From: an uncultured bacterium
GTDB lineage: Bacteria; Actinomycetota; Actinomycetes; S36-B12; CAIYMF01
Assembly: GCA_903826575.1 (NCBI GenBank)
Contig: CAIKEU010000106.1
Span: 47,274 to 111,273, forward strand
Direction of reading: 5' to 3'
Length of the DNA: 64,000 bases
The position numbers and the translations under genes are program-made. The notes under the pieces are model-generated. The model saw only the letters and a program-made list of their open reading frames with translations. It made no database searches and had not been told where the DNA came from. Shown in pieces: positions 33,173 to 41,975 of this stretch. Each line of letters starts with the position of its first letter. Position 1 is the first letter of the stretch.

Positions 33173-35536
33173 TCATTGCAGATCGCGTTGTACCAGACTG
33201 TCCGGCAACGGCGGCTGATGAAGTGACGCGGGACGCACCGTGGCCATGATCCGCGTGCGTCGATCCATCCTGGTCAGGAGGGCACGGCGAACCGTACGCA
33301 CATCATCTGCCAGCCGTCCCGTTCGCGGAGTGCGCGGGGAATAACGAGATAGTTCGGTGACCTCGCAGAGTCGGGTGGCAGCCTCGGCTGCGTCACCGCG
33401 TAAGTGCTGCGCACCGATCATCGTTGCGGCGACCTGGCGCGGGGTTGCCGAATCCGACCACGGGACACCGATATCGCGAATAGTGTCGCGTAACTCATCC
33501 CACGCCTGATCGATGTCACCACTTGCTAGCCGGTTGCGACGGCGCCACCACCGGCGAACGGCAGGGGCAATTGCCGCTGCGATACCAGCAATGCCCGCGA
33601 GGATCAGCATGATCCATCGCCAGTGATCGGTTGAGGTGGCGGGGGCGGAGCTGCTGGAGGCTCCAAGATCCACGACGGGACGAGTGCCCCTGCGATCTCG
33701 TCGTAACTCCTGGTCGCGTCTATTGCGAGCATTGTCGTTGTGTGAAGGTTCGATCGTGATCGGTTTAGCCGGTGCGACGTTAGGTAGGGACCAGGTTGGT
33801 GCGATCACACCGCTGCCATCGACCTGCGCTCGCGGAGTAGGTTCAAAGCGCACCCACTGTCCGAGATATAGCTCAGGCCAAGCATGTGCTTGATGTGGGC
33901 TAACCGACCAAGTCCCGTCCTTTTGTTTGGTACCAGCGGTGAATCCCACGACCACTCGTGATGGGATGCCGATGCCCCGAGCCATAAGCGCCATGGTTGC
34001 GGCGAACTGCTCGCAGTAGCCCTTACGATCGGCCAGAAATTGCGTCAGATAGCTTGCCGATTCGTTCGACTCGACGTCCGTGCTGTAGGTGAACGTATCG
34101 CGTAGCCACTGCTGGATTGCCAAGGCCGCATCGTATTTTGTAGCTGATCGAGCGGTCAGCCCCTTTGCCTGATCTATCAGTGCGCGGGGAACCCCGGTCA
34201 GAAGATTCTTTTGCTCATCGGCGGCAAGATTGGGTGCAGCGCGAAGTGCTGACGGTGACGGAATGGACGTGCCGGCGGTGACGGTCCACGAGGCGCCAAG
34301 GGTGTCGCCTCCACTCACCTGCATTGTCCCCGGGTCTATGACCCAGCCTGGTTGGTCGGTCTTGACATCGAAGAAGCCCTCGGGCATCGGCAGGTATGGG
34401 CTCGATAGCTGCTGGTCGACGAACTGGTATGTCCAGCCTGACTGTGTTCGATACGTATCAAGCAAGGCAGTTCCTCGAGGCGTGCTGGGCAAGACTCCCG
34501 TCCCGGCGACGAGTGGATAGAACGTTTCACCGTTGTAGGCCGAAAGTACGGCCGTGCGAAAGTAAGCTGGCGTCGGGTTATCGGATTTGTACGTGAACAT
34601 GACGCCATTTGGTTGGTTAAGCAAGTCACGTCGAAGGGACACCAACGGATTTAGCCCGATGGGCCTCGCCGGCGACGTGTCGTCACCACCAGCGGCGTTC
34701 AACGCATGCTGAGCGTTGAACCAGTTAAGTGCTGAGTCAGATAGCCCCGGCAACACGAGCGAAACCAATACGGCAACAATCAGGCTTAGCGCACCGAGAC
34801 GAAGGGCGGCGACGGACAGCCCGGTGGGTGCGTCAGAGCTACGCGCTTGCCGATCTGACGACACTGAACGTCCCCACGCTGACACTAAGACGCGCTGGTC
34901 GGTTGCCAACAGGACTAGGCATCCCGCGATGACGATGACGAATGCCCAGAGCGGTGCGCCACCCTCAACGACAAACGCTGGAACCACGTAGAGGGCTAGC
35001 ACTGGAATGCACGCCCATGTGGGTAGGCGCAGGTTTACCGTGAGCAGGTAAACGAGAGCAGCAACGGCACCAAGGGATAACGAGATCAGGCAGGCGAGAC
35101 CCATCGATACCGGGACGGGCGGGGCGTACTGGTTGACATTGGTTTGCCCCTCGATCAGCAGTGCACGTAAAGAATCGAGTGAGTCAAAGTTCGGGAACAA
35201 GCCAAGAGTCCCGTTATCGCAAAACAGCGCGGTGACCGCACACAGCAGCCCGAAGCCGGCCACGATTGGGATGAAGAACAGCGGCAGCCCGATGGCTGTC
35301 AGAGCGGTGCAGAGCGCGACGACGCAGACGACGACGATCAGGCAGCGAGCGAACCAGCCGCCTCCGATCAGGATTGATGACAGGGACAGCGAACCTAGAA
35401 CAACTGCTACCAGGGACGCCGAAGACAGAGCCAGCAATCTCCTTGTCGTCAACTCCGGTTGTGACACTCCGGAAAGCAGAGCCGGGTTATCCTGTGGCTC
35501 TTGAAGGTCGACGGGATTGTTCACTGTTGCTGTCAC
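33173..35536 (-). CDS. Membrane transglutaminase-like protease (TgpA family)
   Basis: 787 residues: seven or so N-terminal helices (TgpA/DUF3488 domain, about 30-270), an external transglutaminase-like core with the triad Cys in DRKGYCEQFAATMALMARGI, His in VSPHQAHAWPELYLG and the acidic residue in WVRFEPTPR, a Ser/Ala-rich linker, a further helix, and a C-terminal DUF4129-like helical domain. GTG 35536 overlaps the DUF58 stop (GTGA); the frame continues to 35575 inside DUF58. With MoxR ATPase and DUF58 upstream it forms the common moxR-DUF58-transglutaminase operon, whose substrates are unknown. Confidence 0.92.
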   Translation of the reverse strand: MTATVNNPVDLQEPQDNPALLSGVSQPELTTRRLLALSSASLVAVVLGSLSLSSILIGGGWFARCLIVVVCVVALCTALTAIGLPLFFIPIVAGFGLLCAVTALFCDNGTLGLFPNFDSLDSLRALLIEGQTNVNQYAPPVPVSMGLACLISLSLGAVAALVYLLTVNLRLPTWACIPVLALYVVPAFVVEGGAPLWAFVIVIAGCLVLLATDQRVLVSAWGRSVSSDRQARSSDAPTGLSVAALRLGALSLIVAVLVSLVLPGLSDSALNWFNAQHALNAAGGDDTSPARPIGLNPLVSLRRDLLNQPNGVMFTYKSDNPTPAYFRTAVLSAYNGETFYPLVAGTGVLPSTPRGTALLDTYRTQSGWTYQFVDQQLSSPYLPMPEGFFDVKTDQPGWVIDPGTMQVSGGDTLGASWTVTAGTSIPSPSALRAAPNLAADEQKNLLTGVPRALIDQAKGLTARSATKYDAALAIQQWLRDTFTYSTDVESNESASYLTQFLADRKGYCEQFAATMALMARGIGIPSRVVVGFTAGTKQKDGTWSVSPHQAHAWPELYLGQWVRFEPTPRAQVDGSGVIAPTWSLPNVAPAKPITIEPSHNDNARNRRDQELRRDRRGTRPVVDLGASSSSAPATSTDHWRWIMLILAGIAGIAAAIAPAVRRWWRRRNRLASGDIDQAWDELRDTIRDIGVPWSDSATPRQVAATMIGAQHLRGDAAEAATRLCEVTELSRYSPRTPRTGRLADDVRTVRRALLTRMDRRTRIMATVRPASLHQPPLPDSLVQRDLQ

Positions 35537-36813
35537 GATGCACCTGCCAGCGCGCCCGTGCTTAACGAGCGCCATGTGTCGGCAAGATCGCTGTCACGGC
35601 CGCAGATCGCGGATCGCCAACCGTGCACAGCAAAGAGTGCGGCGCTGCGCGATTGCCCCGCGTGATCGGGAATCTGGCTGCGTCCACCCCACGACGATGT
35701 GTCCAAGATGAACGCCAATGCCGTGCCGCGCCGTGGACGAAGGGCTGCGATCGACTCGGCGTCCTTGAGCTCGAGATCTCCGAGAAGTGCGATCAGAACA
35801 CCGTCGGAGAAAGCCTCGGGGGACAGGGAGTGGTTGGTCGGTGCCGTGCCTGCCTGGCCACATTCGACGGTGGCCATGAGGTCGAGCAGGGCACCGACCG
35901 ATTCGCTCCCGCTGAGGGACTCGCTTGCCTGGCTGGGGGACACAATCGGTGTTCCGTACGTGTCCATGATCCGAACCCCAAAACCACGCTCAAGGAGATG
36001 CTGGCCGACGGATGCCGCCGCGGTAACAGCCCATTCAAAGGACGAGTCTGGGCCGGAGCCGCGATGTGCGCTCTCCCGGCAATCGAGTACAAGGGTCACG
36101 CGGTTACGCCACGGCTGTTCTTCACGTCGCACCATCAACTCACCAGAACGAGCCGTGGATTTCCAGTGAACTCGTCGAAGATCGTCCCCAATTCTGTACT
36201 CACGGGGGATGACGTCATCGTCACCGGTAGACGCGATGGCTCGGGCCCGCGATTCGCCAACTCCAGCCCAGTCACCGTGCAGTGAAGTTGTCGGTAAGGC
36301 GATGGTCGCTGGAACGACTGTCACGGTGTCCGTGGCGCTGAAATTTCTGGTCGTTCGACATAGGCCAAATGGATCGACGAGCGTGATTGATGTGGGGCCA
36401 ATGGTGTAACGGCCGCGGGCTGTCCCGTAAAGGGTGCAGTTCACATCTCGCCACTGATTAGGTTGCAGTCGATCGACGACGACGCGTTGTGATCGGCCGA
36501 GTTCCCAAGGAATTGCGTCTTCCAGTAGGAGCAAACCGGAGGAGATTCGAGCCACATTGTGCAATTTCAGCGCTGTCTCGGTGGAACCGTTCACTGGTAT
36601 TCTGTTCTGTGAAACACCGCGGGTGATCGAGACTTTGAAGCGAATTCGTGACATGACGAACAGCGAGAGCGCCGGTAGGGCGATCAGGAAGACACCAACT
36701 CGGATGAGGTCGCGTTGGCCAAAGAGGAAGGCGACGCAGGTCATGCCAACCCCGCACCACAGCAGCGTGCTACCGCGACGTGTGAGGGGAGTGAGTATGC
36801 GCCATCCAGACAT
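35533..36813 (-). CDS. DUF58 protein with vWA-like fold
   Basis: 426 residues. Two N-terminal helices anchor it, then the DUF58 core VIPREYRIGDDLRRVHWKST with ARSGELMVRREEQPWRN, and VTLVLDCRES as the first strand of a von Willebrand A-like domain with a partial metal site. In the conserved operon, the MoxR ATPase is thought to act on this protein as a chaperone acts on a vWA client. ATG 36813 overlaps the moxR stop, and its own stop overlaps the transglutaminase start. Role in cell-envelope or stress functions is inferred from other organisms. Confidence 0.9.
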   Translation of the reverse strand: MSGWRILTPLTRRGSTLLWCGVGMTCVAFLFGQRDLIRVGVFLIALPALSLFVMSRIRFKVSITRGVSQNRIPVNGSTETALKLHNVARISSGLLLLEDAIPWELGRSQRVVVDRLQPNQWRDVNCTLYGTARGRYTIGPTSITLVDPFGLCRTTRNFSATDTVTVVPATIALPTTSLHGDWAGVGESRARAIASTGDDDVIPREYRIGDDLRRVHWKSTARSGELMVRREEQPWRNRVTLVLDCRESAHRGSGPDSSFEWAVTAAASVGQHLLERGFGVRIMDTYGTPIVSPSQASESLSGSESVGALLDLMATVECGQAGTAPTNHSLSPEAFSDGVLIALLGDLELKDAESIAALRPRRGTALAFILDTSSWGGRSQIPDHAGQSRSAALFAVHGWRSAICGRDSDLADTWRSLSTGALAGAS

Positions 36814-37799
36814 CAGCGCGATACCGGTGTTCTTTGAAGAATCTCGGCAATGATTGCCGCCGGTGTTCGTCCACCGATTTGAGCATCTGCTGTCAGGATG
36901 AGTCGGTGTGCTAGTACGGGTGCGGCGAGCTCCTGCACATCGTCCGGTAGGACGTAGTCGCGAGCGCTTAGGGCCGCGGCCGCCTTTGCCGCGCGGATCA
37001 CATGCAAGGTGGCACGTGGCGAGGCGCCGAGTCGGATGTCTCGGTGTTGTCGGGTGGCGTGTGAGATATCCACCGCGTACTGGCGGATCGCCGGCGAGAC
37101 GTGAACTCGGTTTACCGCTTGAATCAAAGACGCGACTTGGGTCGCATCCGCCACCGGTGTGATGGCGTCTATTGGTTTATGTGCCGCATGACCATCGAGC
37201 ATGGCCATCTCGGCTTCGCGATCCGGGTATCCCATTGAGATTCGCGCCATGAATCGGTCCCGTTGGGCTTCGGGCAGGGGATAGGTGCCCTCCATGTCGA
37301 TCGGGTTTTGAGTGGCGATGACGATGAAAGGTGCTGCTAGGTGATAAGTCGTACCGTCGACCGTGACTTGCTGCTCCTCCATGCACTCGAGTAGTGCCGA
37401 CTGCGTTTTAGGAGATGCTCGGTTGATCTCATCGCCGAGAACGATGTTCGCGAAGACCGCACCCGGGCGGAACTCGAATTGGTGGGTGAGTTGATTAAAG
37501 ATGCTTACACCCGTCACGTCGCTGGGGAGCAGATCCGGAGTGAATTGGATCCGCCGAACCGAGCAATCCAACGTTCGCGCCAAGGTCTTGGCCAACGTTG
37601 TCTTTCCGACGCCCGGTACATCTTCCAAAAGCAGATGACCTTGGGCGAAAAGCACGATCAGGGCGAGTCGAACGACCTCGGGTTTGCCTTCGACGACGGA
37701 CTCCACGGATCGAGCGATGTGGGCCGCCGCCTGAACGACGTTGCTCAGATCTGCATCCGATCCTGGTGTTGCCTGAAGGTCGGTGAAGTCGCTGGCCAC
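36813..37799 (-). CDS. moxR: MoxR family AAA+ ATPase
   Basis: 328 residues. Walker A is EDVPGVGKTTLAKTLA, Walker B IVLGDEINRASPKTQSALLE, sensor 1 FIVIATQNPIDMEGTYPLPEAQRDRF; the C-terminal lid DVQELAAPVLAHRLIL follows. GTG 37799 was chosen because GGGAGA lies 5 bases upstream and the family N-terminus fits; the frame runs back to 37961 over a low-complexity stretch. First gene of the three-gene operon with DUF58 and the transglutaminase protein. Divergent from the MaoC gene across 252 bases, which show no other gene. Confidence 0.93.
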   Translation of the reverse strand: MASDFTDLQATPGSDADLSNVVQAAAHIARSVESVVEGKPEVVRLALIVLFAQGHLLLEDVPGVGKTTLAKTLARTLDCSVRRIQFTPDLLPSDVTGVSIFNQLTHQFEFRPGAVFANIVLGDEINRASPKTQSALLECMEEQQVTVDGTTYHLAAPFIVIATQNPIDMEGTYPLPEAQRDRFMARISMGYPDREAEMAMLDGHAAHKPIDAITPVADATQVASLIQAVNRVHVSPAIRQYAVDISHATRQHRDIRLGASPRATLHVIRAAKAAAALSARDYVLPDDVQELAAPVLAHRLILTADAQIGGRTPAAIIAEILQRTPVSR

Positions 37800-38051
37800 A
37801 AAGTCTCCCGTAATTAGTCGGCGCTTATGCTTGATTCTTGCCTGCTCGGGCTCTGAAGGCGAGCCCAGCGCCGAACTCCAGTTTTGACGGTGGCCCGCGT
37901 TGCGTGGTTCCCGTCGATCGACAGGTTTTGTGGGGTCCGACGTGCCCAAGGTCACGGGCACCCCGGGTGTGGGGGGCGCCTAGGCGGTGAGAAGATCCCA
38001 GCAGTGACAATGGAAGGTTTCCACGGCGAAAGACGCGAAGGGACGAGTGAC

Positions 38052-38579
38052 ATGGCAGTTCACGAAGCAGTACTTGGAAGGTTCTTCGAGGACTTCGTTG
38101 TTGGTGACGTCTACCAGCATGCGATCGGCCGGACGATCTCAGAGACTGACTCGACCTGGTTCACCCAGTTGACGTGCAACACCAATCAGAATCACTTCAA
38201 CGCACATTTCGCCGAGTCGAACCCTGTTTCGGGTGGGCGCATCATCGTCAATTCCGGTCTGACTGTCGCTGTGATCCTTGGTATGACAGTGCTCGATATG
38301 AGCCAAAACGCTGTTGCCAACCTCGGCTGGAACGACATCAAACTCACGCATCCGGTGTACATCGGGGACACGCTCTATGCCGAGAGTGTGTGCACCGACA
38401 AGCGCGAAAGTTCGTCCCGTCCAGAGATGGGCATCATCACGATGTTTTCGCGTGGGCTTAACCAACACGGTGATGTCATCACGTCGTGGACGCGTTCGGT
38501 CATGATTCCTAAGCGGACGTCAGGAATTGCCCAGAATTACTTCCCTGCGGCAAAGTCCGGTCCTCTAACCGCGCCGTAA
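38052..38579 (+). CDS. MaoC-like (hot-dog) hydratase
   Basis: 175 residues, one MaoC/R-hydratase hot-dog domain that hydrates enoyl-CoA thioesters. It has FEDFVVGDVYQHAIGRTISETDS as typical opening, NQNHFNAHFAE with the catalytic His of the hydratase motif, GRIIVNSGLTVAVILGM, the WNDIKLTHPVYIGDTL strand and KRESSSRPEMGIITM. This layout resembles mesaconyl- and itaconyl-CoA hydratases, but substrate is unknown. ATG 38052 has GAAGGGA upstream; ATG 38010 is an alternative start. Stands alone, transcribed away from moxR. Confidence 0.85.
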   Translation: MAVHEAVLGRFFEDFVVGDVYQHAIGRTISETDSTWFTQLTCNTNQNHFNAHFAESNPVSGGRIIVNSGLTVAVILGMTVLDMSQNAVANLGWNDIKLTHPVYIGDTLYAESVCTDKRESSSRPEMGIITMFSRGLNQHGDVITSWTRSVMIPKRTSGIAQNYFPAAKSGPLTAP

Positions 38580-38648
38580 CAGTTAGTGTGCGGCGGTGAT
38601 TTCCCCGGTGGGATGCGCTGAGGTCTGCCTCTACGTCAGACTGTCCCC

Positions 38649-39449
38649 ATGAGTGATGAGTGGGTTGAGGCTGCGGCCTCACCGATCGTGGGTGAGCCGC
38701 GCGATCTCACCCCGATCATTCATGAGCCCGGACCGCAACTGCCGCCGTCTGTTCAAGGGCCAGTCGACATCGCTTTAGGCGCTGCTGTGATCGTAGCGAC
38801 GCCCGTGATTGCGGTTGGCAAGGCAGCGGCGTATGTGGCCGCGCCAGCTGCCGGGGCCGCGTGGGAGTTTGTAAAGAACCCTCCGCTGTTACCGCAAAGC
38901 CTGACCCTTGGCTCGATGCTGGACCGGTTGGGGGAGCGAGGACGCAATGTACGGCAGACCGCCACGGGAGATTTGACGAACGCTACGTCAGACACGTTGG
39001 ACGCTGTCGTGCCGGGGCTTGTTCCAGGGCTCGTTGGTCAGGTTGTTGACCGTGTTGATGTAACGACGCTCGTCCTGGACGTAGTCGATATCGATCGCAT
39101 TGTCACCACTGCGCTCGACGGGATGGACCTAACCGACGTTGTGGTGAGCCGGGTTGATCTCGATCGCATCGTCACGAAAGTACTCGACGGGATGGACCTA
39201 ACCGAGATTGTCCGGACGCGAGTTGACATGGCTGGCCTCGCCGAAGATGTGATCGACGATGTTGATCTGCCCGAGATCATCCGAGATTCGACGACAGGTG
39301 TTGCCGCGGACGTCATCAATCAGGGTCGGCTTGTGGCTTTGTCCGGGGATGAGCTCGTCAATCATTGGGTGGACAAATTCTTACTGCGCCGCAAGAAGCG
39401 ACAGGTGGACGTGCCTGGCGTCATCGAACAGCAGGGGCCGACATCATGA
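38649..39449 (+). CDS. Hypothetical protein with 23-residue repeats
   Basis: 266 residues. N-terminal Pro/Glu-rich part, a hydrophobic segment (about 38-75, Ala/Val-rich) that could be membrane-inserted, then a region of repeating units of pattern D-[IL]-D-R-I-V-x-x-x-L-D-G-M-D-L-T-[DE]. Three units are clear at about 147-215, the third diverged. A basic end RRKKRQ follows. Proteins with repeated LD-rich hydrophobic-acidic units next to an RDD gene are common in actinobacteria; no function is known. The ATG at 38649 follows 69 bases of spacer. Eleven bases separate the stop from the RDD start. Confidence 0.75.
   Translation: MSDEWVEAAASPIVGEPRDLTPIIHEPGPQLPPSVQGPVDIALGAAVIVATPVIAVGKAAAYVAAPAAGAAWEFVKNPPLLPQSLTLGSMLDRLGERGRNVRQTATGDLTNATSDTLDAVVPGLVPGLVGQVVDRVDVTTLVLDVVDIDRIVTTALDGMDLTDVVVSRVDLDRIVTKVLDGMDLTEIVRTRVDMAGLAEDVIDDVDLPEIIRDSTTGVAADVINQGRLVALSGDELVNHWVDKFLLRRKKRQVDVPGVIEQQGPTS
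39087..39293 (+). repeat. Three tandem 69-bp coding repeats
   Basis: Units 39087-39155, 39156-39224 and 39225-39293 encode the 23-residue repeats of the preceding protein. A 23-base segment starting CTCGACGGGATGGACC is identical at 39114-39136 and 39183-39205, exactly 69 bases apart, so the first duplication is recent. The third unit is diverged. Confidence 0.85.
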
Positions 39450-39459
39450 GGTTGTCGTC

Positions 39460-40023
39460 ATGAGTAGTCGTGCTCGCCATGTGCCAGCCGAATCATTACC
39501 ACCGGCCGCTGTCGATATTCAGGGCTTACGTGCCGGCTTTATCTCTCGCCTGATCGCCGGCGGAATCGATTACGCGACCATCGCGATCGTGACGATCGGT
39601 GCCTACGTCGGTTTGGCCTTGTTGCGATTCTTGATTGACCCACGAAGCTATCGGCCGCCCCATTGGACGTTTGGCACCTTTGTCGTCGTCGGGCTGATCT
39701 TCATGGTGCTCTACTTGTGGGGCTGCTGGGCCACCTACGGGAGAACACTCGGAAATCGGGTCCTAGGCCTTCGGGTAGTGGCCCGAAATGGCGGCCGGGT
39801 GCACTGGTTTGCGGCCTTAATTCGCTCAATCGCGTGCACGATTGTGCCGATCGGGCTGGTCTGGTGCGCTATCAGCAGGGAAAACCGATCCCTACAGGAC
39901 ATTGTGTTGAGAACTTCGGTCGTTCATGACTGGCCGCGCTCATTAGCGGACGTAGAAATCCTCAACACCTCGGATCGACGGCTAGACCTTGGGCACGCGG
40001 GCCCAACGACCCCAGACGCCTAG
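39460..40023 (+). CDS. RDD family membrane protein
   Basis: 187 residues. The RDD domain (GFISRLIAGGIDYATIAIV, then helices with VVGLIFMVLYLWGCWATYGRTLG and NRVLGLRVVARNGGRVHW, ending in the RSLQDIVLRTSVVHDW region) is complete, with three or four membrane helices. RDD proteins are of unknown role, some are Na+/H+ antiporter-like. ATG 39460 has a GAGG 8 bases upstream; the frame runs back to 39259 inside the repeat-protein gene. Forms a pair with the repeat protein. Confidence 0.88.
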   Translation: MSSRARHVPAESLPPAAVDIQGLRAGFISRLIAGGIDYATIAIVTIGAYVGLALLRFLIDPRSYRPPHWTFGTFVVVGLIFMVLYLWGCWATYGRTLGNRVLGLRVVARNGGRVHWFAALIRSIACTIVPIGLVWCAISRENRSLQDIVLRTSVVHDWPRSLADVEILNTSDRRLDLGHAGPTTPDA

Positions 40024-40059
40024 TTTTCGGGCCTTCTTCCTAAAACCCTCTCCACTTCC

Positions 40060-40082
40060 CACCACCGGTCTGACCTGTGGTG
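40060..40082 (+). terminator. Possible terminator hairpin after the RDD gene
   Basis: CACCAC (40060-40065) pairs with GTGGTG (40077-40082), with GGT/ACC inside. No T-run follows, so this is a weak call. It lies 37 bases after the RDD stop and upstream of the mraZ promoter. Confidence 0.4.
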
Positions 40083-40133
40083 ATGTCTCTTCACGCGCAC
40101 AATCATTCAAAAAATCGTTCAAAAGAGGTGACG

Positions 40134-40163
40134 AAATGGGCACAAGTGGAGTAAAGTGGAGTA
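40134..40163. promoter_or_regulatory. MraZ operator, three 10-bp direct repeats
   Basis: AAATGGGCAC, AAGTGGAGTA and AAGTGGAGTA follow one another without a gap, two of them identical. A 10-base period and a GTGG core are the known pattern of MraZ boxes, which MraZ binds to control its own dcw operon. A possible -10 TATCTT (40162-40167) overlaps the third repeat, so binding would block the promoter. The operator is 74 bases before the mraZ start. Confidence 0.75.
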
Positions 40164-40236
40164 TCTTGGTGAGCACGACCACGGATGACGGCATCGGTGG
40201 CGTCGCGATGGCATAGCCGATGGGAGGTGACTCACG

Positions 40237-40665
40237 TTGTTCCTTGGGACTCATACCCCGCGGTTGGACGATAAGAATCGAGTCATCCTTCCGGCGAAAT
40301 TTCGCGAGGCACTTGTCGACGGTCTTGTGATGACCAAGGGTCAGGACCGCTGCTTGGTCGTGTGGACACAGGACGGCTTTGCGACCTACGCCGAACAGCT
40401 GCGTGCTGGTTCGCAAACCAGCGAGCGCGTTCGTGCGTACACCCGGGTCCTGTTCGCGAGTGCCCACGATGACGTTCCCGACAAGCAGGGACGCATCACC
40501 ATTCCGCAGAATCTGCGGGATTACGCAGGCCTAACGCGCGAATGCGTTGTCGTGGGCGCGGACACCCGCATCGAGATTTGGGACGCAGTGGCGTGGGAGT
40601 CCTATTTGGCTGGGACTGAGCAGTCTTTCGTGGACTTGGACGGCGAGGTGATTCCCACCGGCTGA
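40237..40665 (+). CDS. mraZ: Transcriptional regulator MraZ
   Basis: 142 residues, two AbrB-like swapped-hairpin domains. [23 protein letters not shown] and [18 protein letters not shown] are the two conserved DNA-binding/oligomerisation motifs. The start is TTG at 40237, with the strong ribosome site GGGAGGTGA at 40221-40229; the N-terminus MFLG is family-typical. First gene of the dcw cluster and probably its autoregulator through the repeats at 40134-40163. Directly after its stop, the mraW-type RNA structure begins. Confidence 0.93.
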   Translation: MFLGTHTPRLDDKNRVILPAKFREALVDGLVMTKGQDRCLVVWTQDGFATYAEQLRAGSQTSERVRAYTRVLFASAHDDVPDKQGRITIPQNLRDYAGLTRECVVVGADTRIEIWDAVAWESYLAGTEQSFVDLDGEVIPTG

Positions 40666-40668
40666 GTT

Positions 40669-40760
40669 CATGACACGAGGTCTCCGCGCCGTCACCTGCA
40701 CCTGACACACCTTCCCCGGTGGCAGGCGATGAGCGTGACGGACGGGGACCTGGAGTCATG
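40669..40760 (+). promoter_or_regulatory. mraW-type RNA motif between mraZ and rsmH
   Basis: A structured RNA region. Outer stem CATGAC (40669-40674) with GTCATG (40755-40760); second stem AGGTC-x-CCG and CCGTCAC (40678-40695) with GTGACGG and CGGGGACCT (40735-40751). Inside lies CACCTGACAC with CTTCCCC. The position just after mraZ and ahead of the mraW (rsmH) gene fits the mraW RNA motif described for actinobacteria by comparative genomics. The base pairing is seen directly; the family assignment is from memory and its function is unknown. Confidence 0.65.
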
Positions 40761-40860
40761 AAAGTTCACGAGTCGACACCCTGAAATTCATTTCGACGAA
40801 CGTACGCAATCTCATCCAGACCCCCACCGCGAGAGCCCGTCAGGGCTAGGAGGCTTGGCA

Positions 40861-41010
40861 ATGTCACAGACCATCATCCGTTCCATCGAGCACAATCAGG
40901 CGCCGACGGCTGCGTCTGCTACCCGTTCGCTCGTGGCACTTGTGGGCGCTGCTGCGCTTGCTACTTCCGTCGTTTACCTGTTCTCGCTCGTTATCGGGCG
41001 GATCGCCTAA
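40861..41010 (+). CDS. Small single-span membrane protein in the dcw cluster
   Basis: A 49-residue frame between mraZ and rsmH. The N-terminal 20 residues are polar ([19 protein letters not shown]), then a helix [20 protein letters not shown] and LVIGRIA at the end. GGAGG at 40848-40852 is a good ribosome site, spaced 8 bases from ATG 40861. The stop (TAA) is 2 bases from the rsmH ATG. The close spacing and good signals argue that it is translated with rsmH. I recognise no homologue; a tie to septal wall synthesis is suggested by its place only. Confidence 0.72.
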   Translation: MSQTIIRSIEHNQAPTAASATRSLVALVGAAALATSVVYLFSLVIGRIA

Positions 41011-41012
41011 AC

Positions 41013-41975
41013 ATGACGACAGAGCCGACACCATCGCACGTTCCAGTCTTTCTGGAACGTTGCTGTGCGCTGTTGGCTCCTGCCCTTGAGCGTCCAAACG
41101 CCGTGGTTGTTGACGCCACGCTTGGTCTGGGTGGGCACAGCGAAGCGTTACTGCAGCGGTTTCCGCTGGTACGCCTTGTCGGAATCGATCGTGATGAATC
41201 CGCACTTGCGCTCAGTGCGCAACGGTTGGCGCCCTTTGCCTCGCGCACTGTTCTTGTTCATGCCGTGTATGACGAACTTCCGGATGTTCTTGAGGCCGCC
41301 GGATTACCCCGCGTAGATGGCATTTTGTTCGATCTTGGCGTGTCATCTATGCAACTCGATCAGCCACAGCGCGGCTTCGCCTACTCGTATGACGCGCCGC
41401 TGGACATGCGCATGGATCGATCGACAGGTTTGACGGCTGCTGACGTCCTGAACACGTACGCGGCGGGGGAGCTCGCACGAATTCTTCGTCTCTATGGTGA
41501 AGAGAAGTTTGCCTCCAAAATCGCCTCGGCGATCGTTCGCGAACGGGCTCGTGAGCCGTTCGATACCAGTGCGCGGCTGGTGAATCTCGTCCGTGATTCG
41601 ATCCCTGCACCTGCTCGACGCACGGGTGGTAATCCTGCGAAGCGAACCTTTCAAGCGTTGCGCATTGAGGTGAACGCCGAGCTCGATGTTCTAGAGCGGG
41701 CGCTTCCGGCTGCGCTGGATGCACTCAACGTGGGCGGGCGCGTTGTGGTGCTTTCCTATCAGTCCCTTGAGGATCGCATCACCAAGCATGCAATCACGGC
41801 GCGCACCGTTTCCGACGTGCCGGTCGATCTACCTTTTGTTCCTGCGGGACATGAGCCTGAATTCCGTTTGTTAACAAGGGGTTCCGAGCTCGCTTCTGAG
41901 CGTGAAATCGATACCAACCCGCGGGCTGCGTCGGTTCGACTGCGTGCAGCCGAGCGAATGAGGGAGGCGGCATGA
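41013..41975 (+). CDS. rsmH: 16S rRNA (cytosine-1402-N4)-methyltransferase
   Basis: 320 residues (formerly MraW). The SAM-binding motif [18 protein letters not shown] and [13 protein letters not shown] are followed by [13 protein letters not shown], the [16 protein letters not shown] stretch, [18 protein letters not shown] and [12 protein letters not shown], all family-typical. ATG 41013. Its stop overlaps the ftsL start by 4 bases. It methylates the decoding centre of the ribosome; its location in the dcw cluster is widely conserved. Confidence 0.96.
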   Translation: MTTEPTPSHVPVFLERCCALLAPALERPNAVVVDATLGLGGHSEALLQRFPLVRLVGIDRDESALALSAQRLAPFASRTVLVHAVYDELPDVLEAAGLPRVDGILFDLGVSSMQLDQPQRGFAYSYDAPLDMRMDRSTGLTAADVLNTYAAGELARILRLYGEEKFASKIASAIVRERAREPFDTSARLVNLVRDSIPAPARRTGGNPAKRTFQALRIEVNAELDVLERALPAALDALNVGGRVVVLSYQSLEDRITKHAITARTVSDVPVDLPFVPAGHEPEFRLLTRGSELASEREIDTNPRAASVRLRAAERMREAA

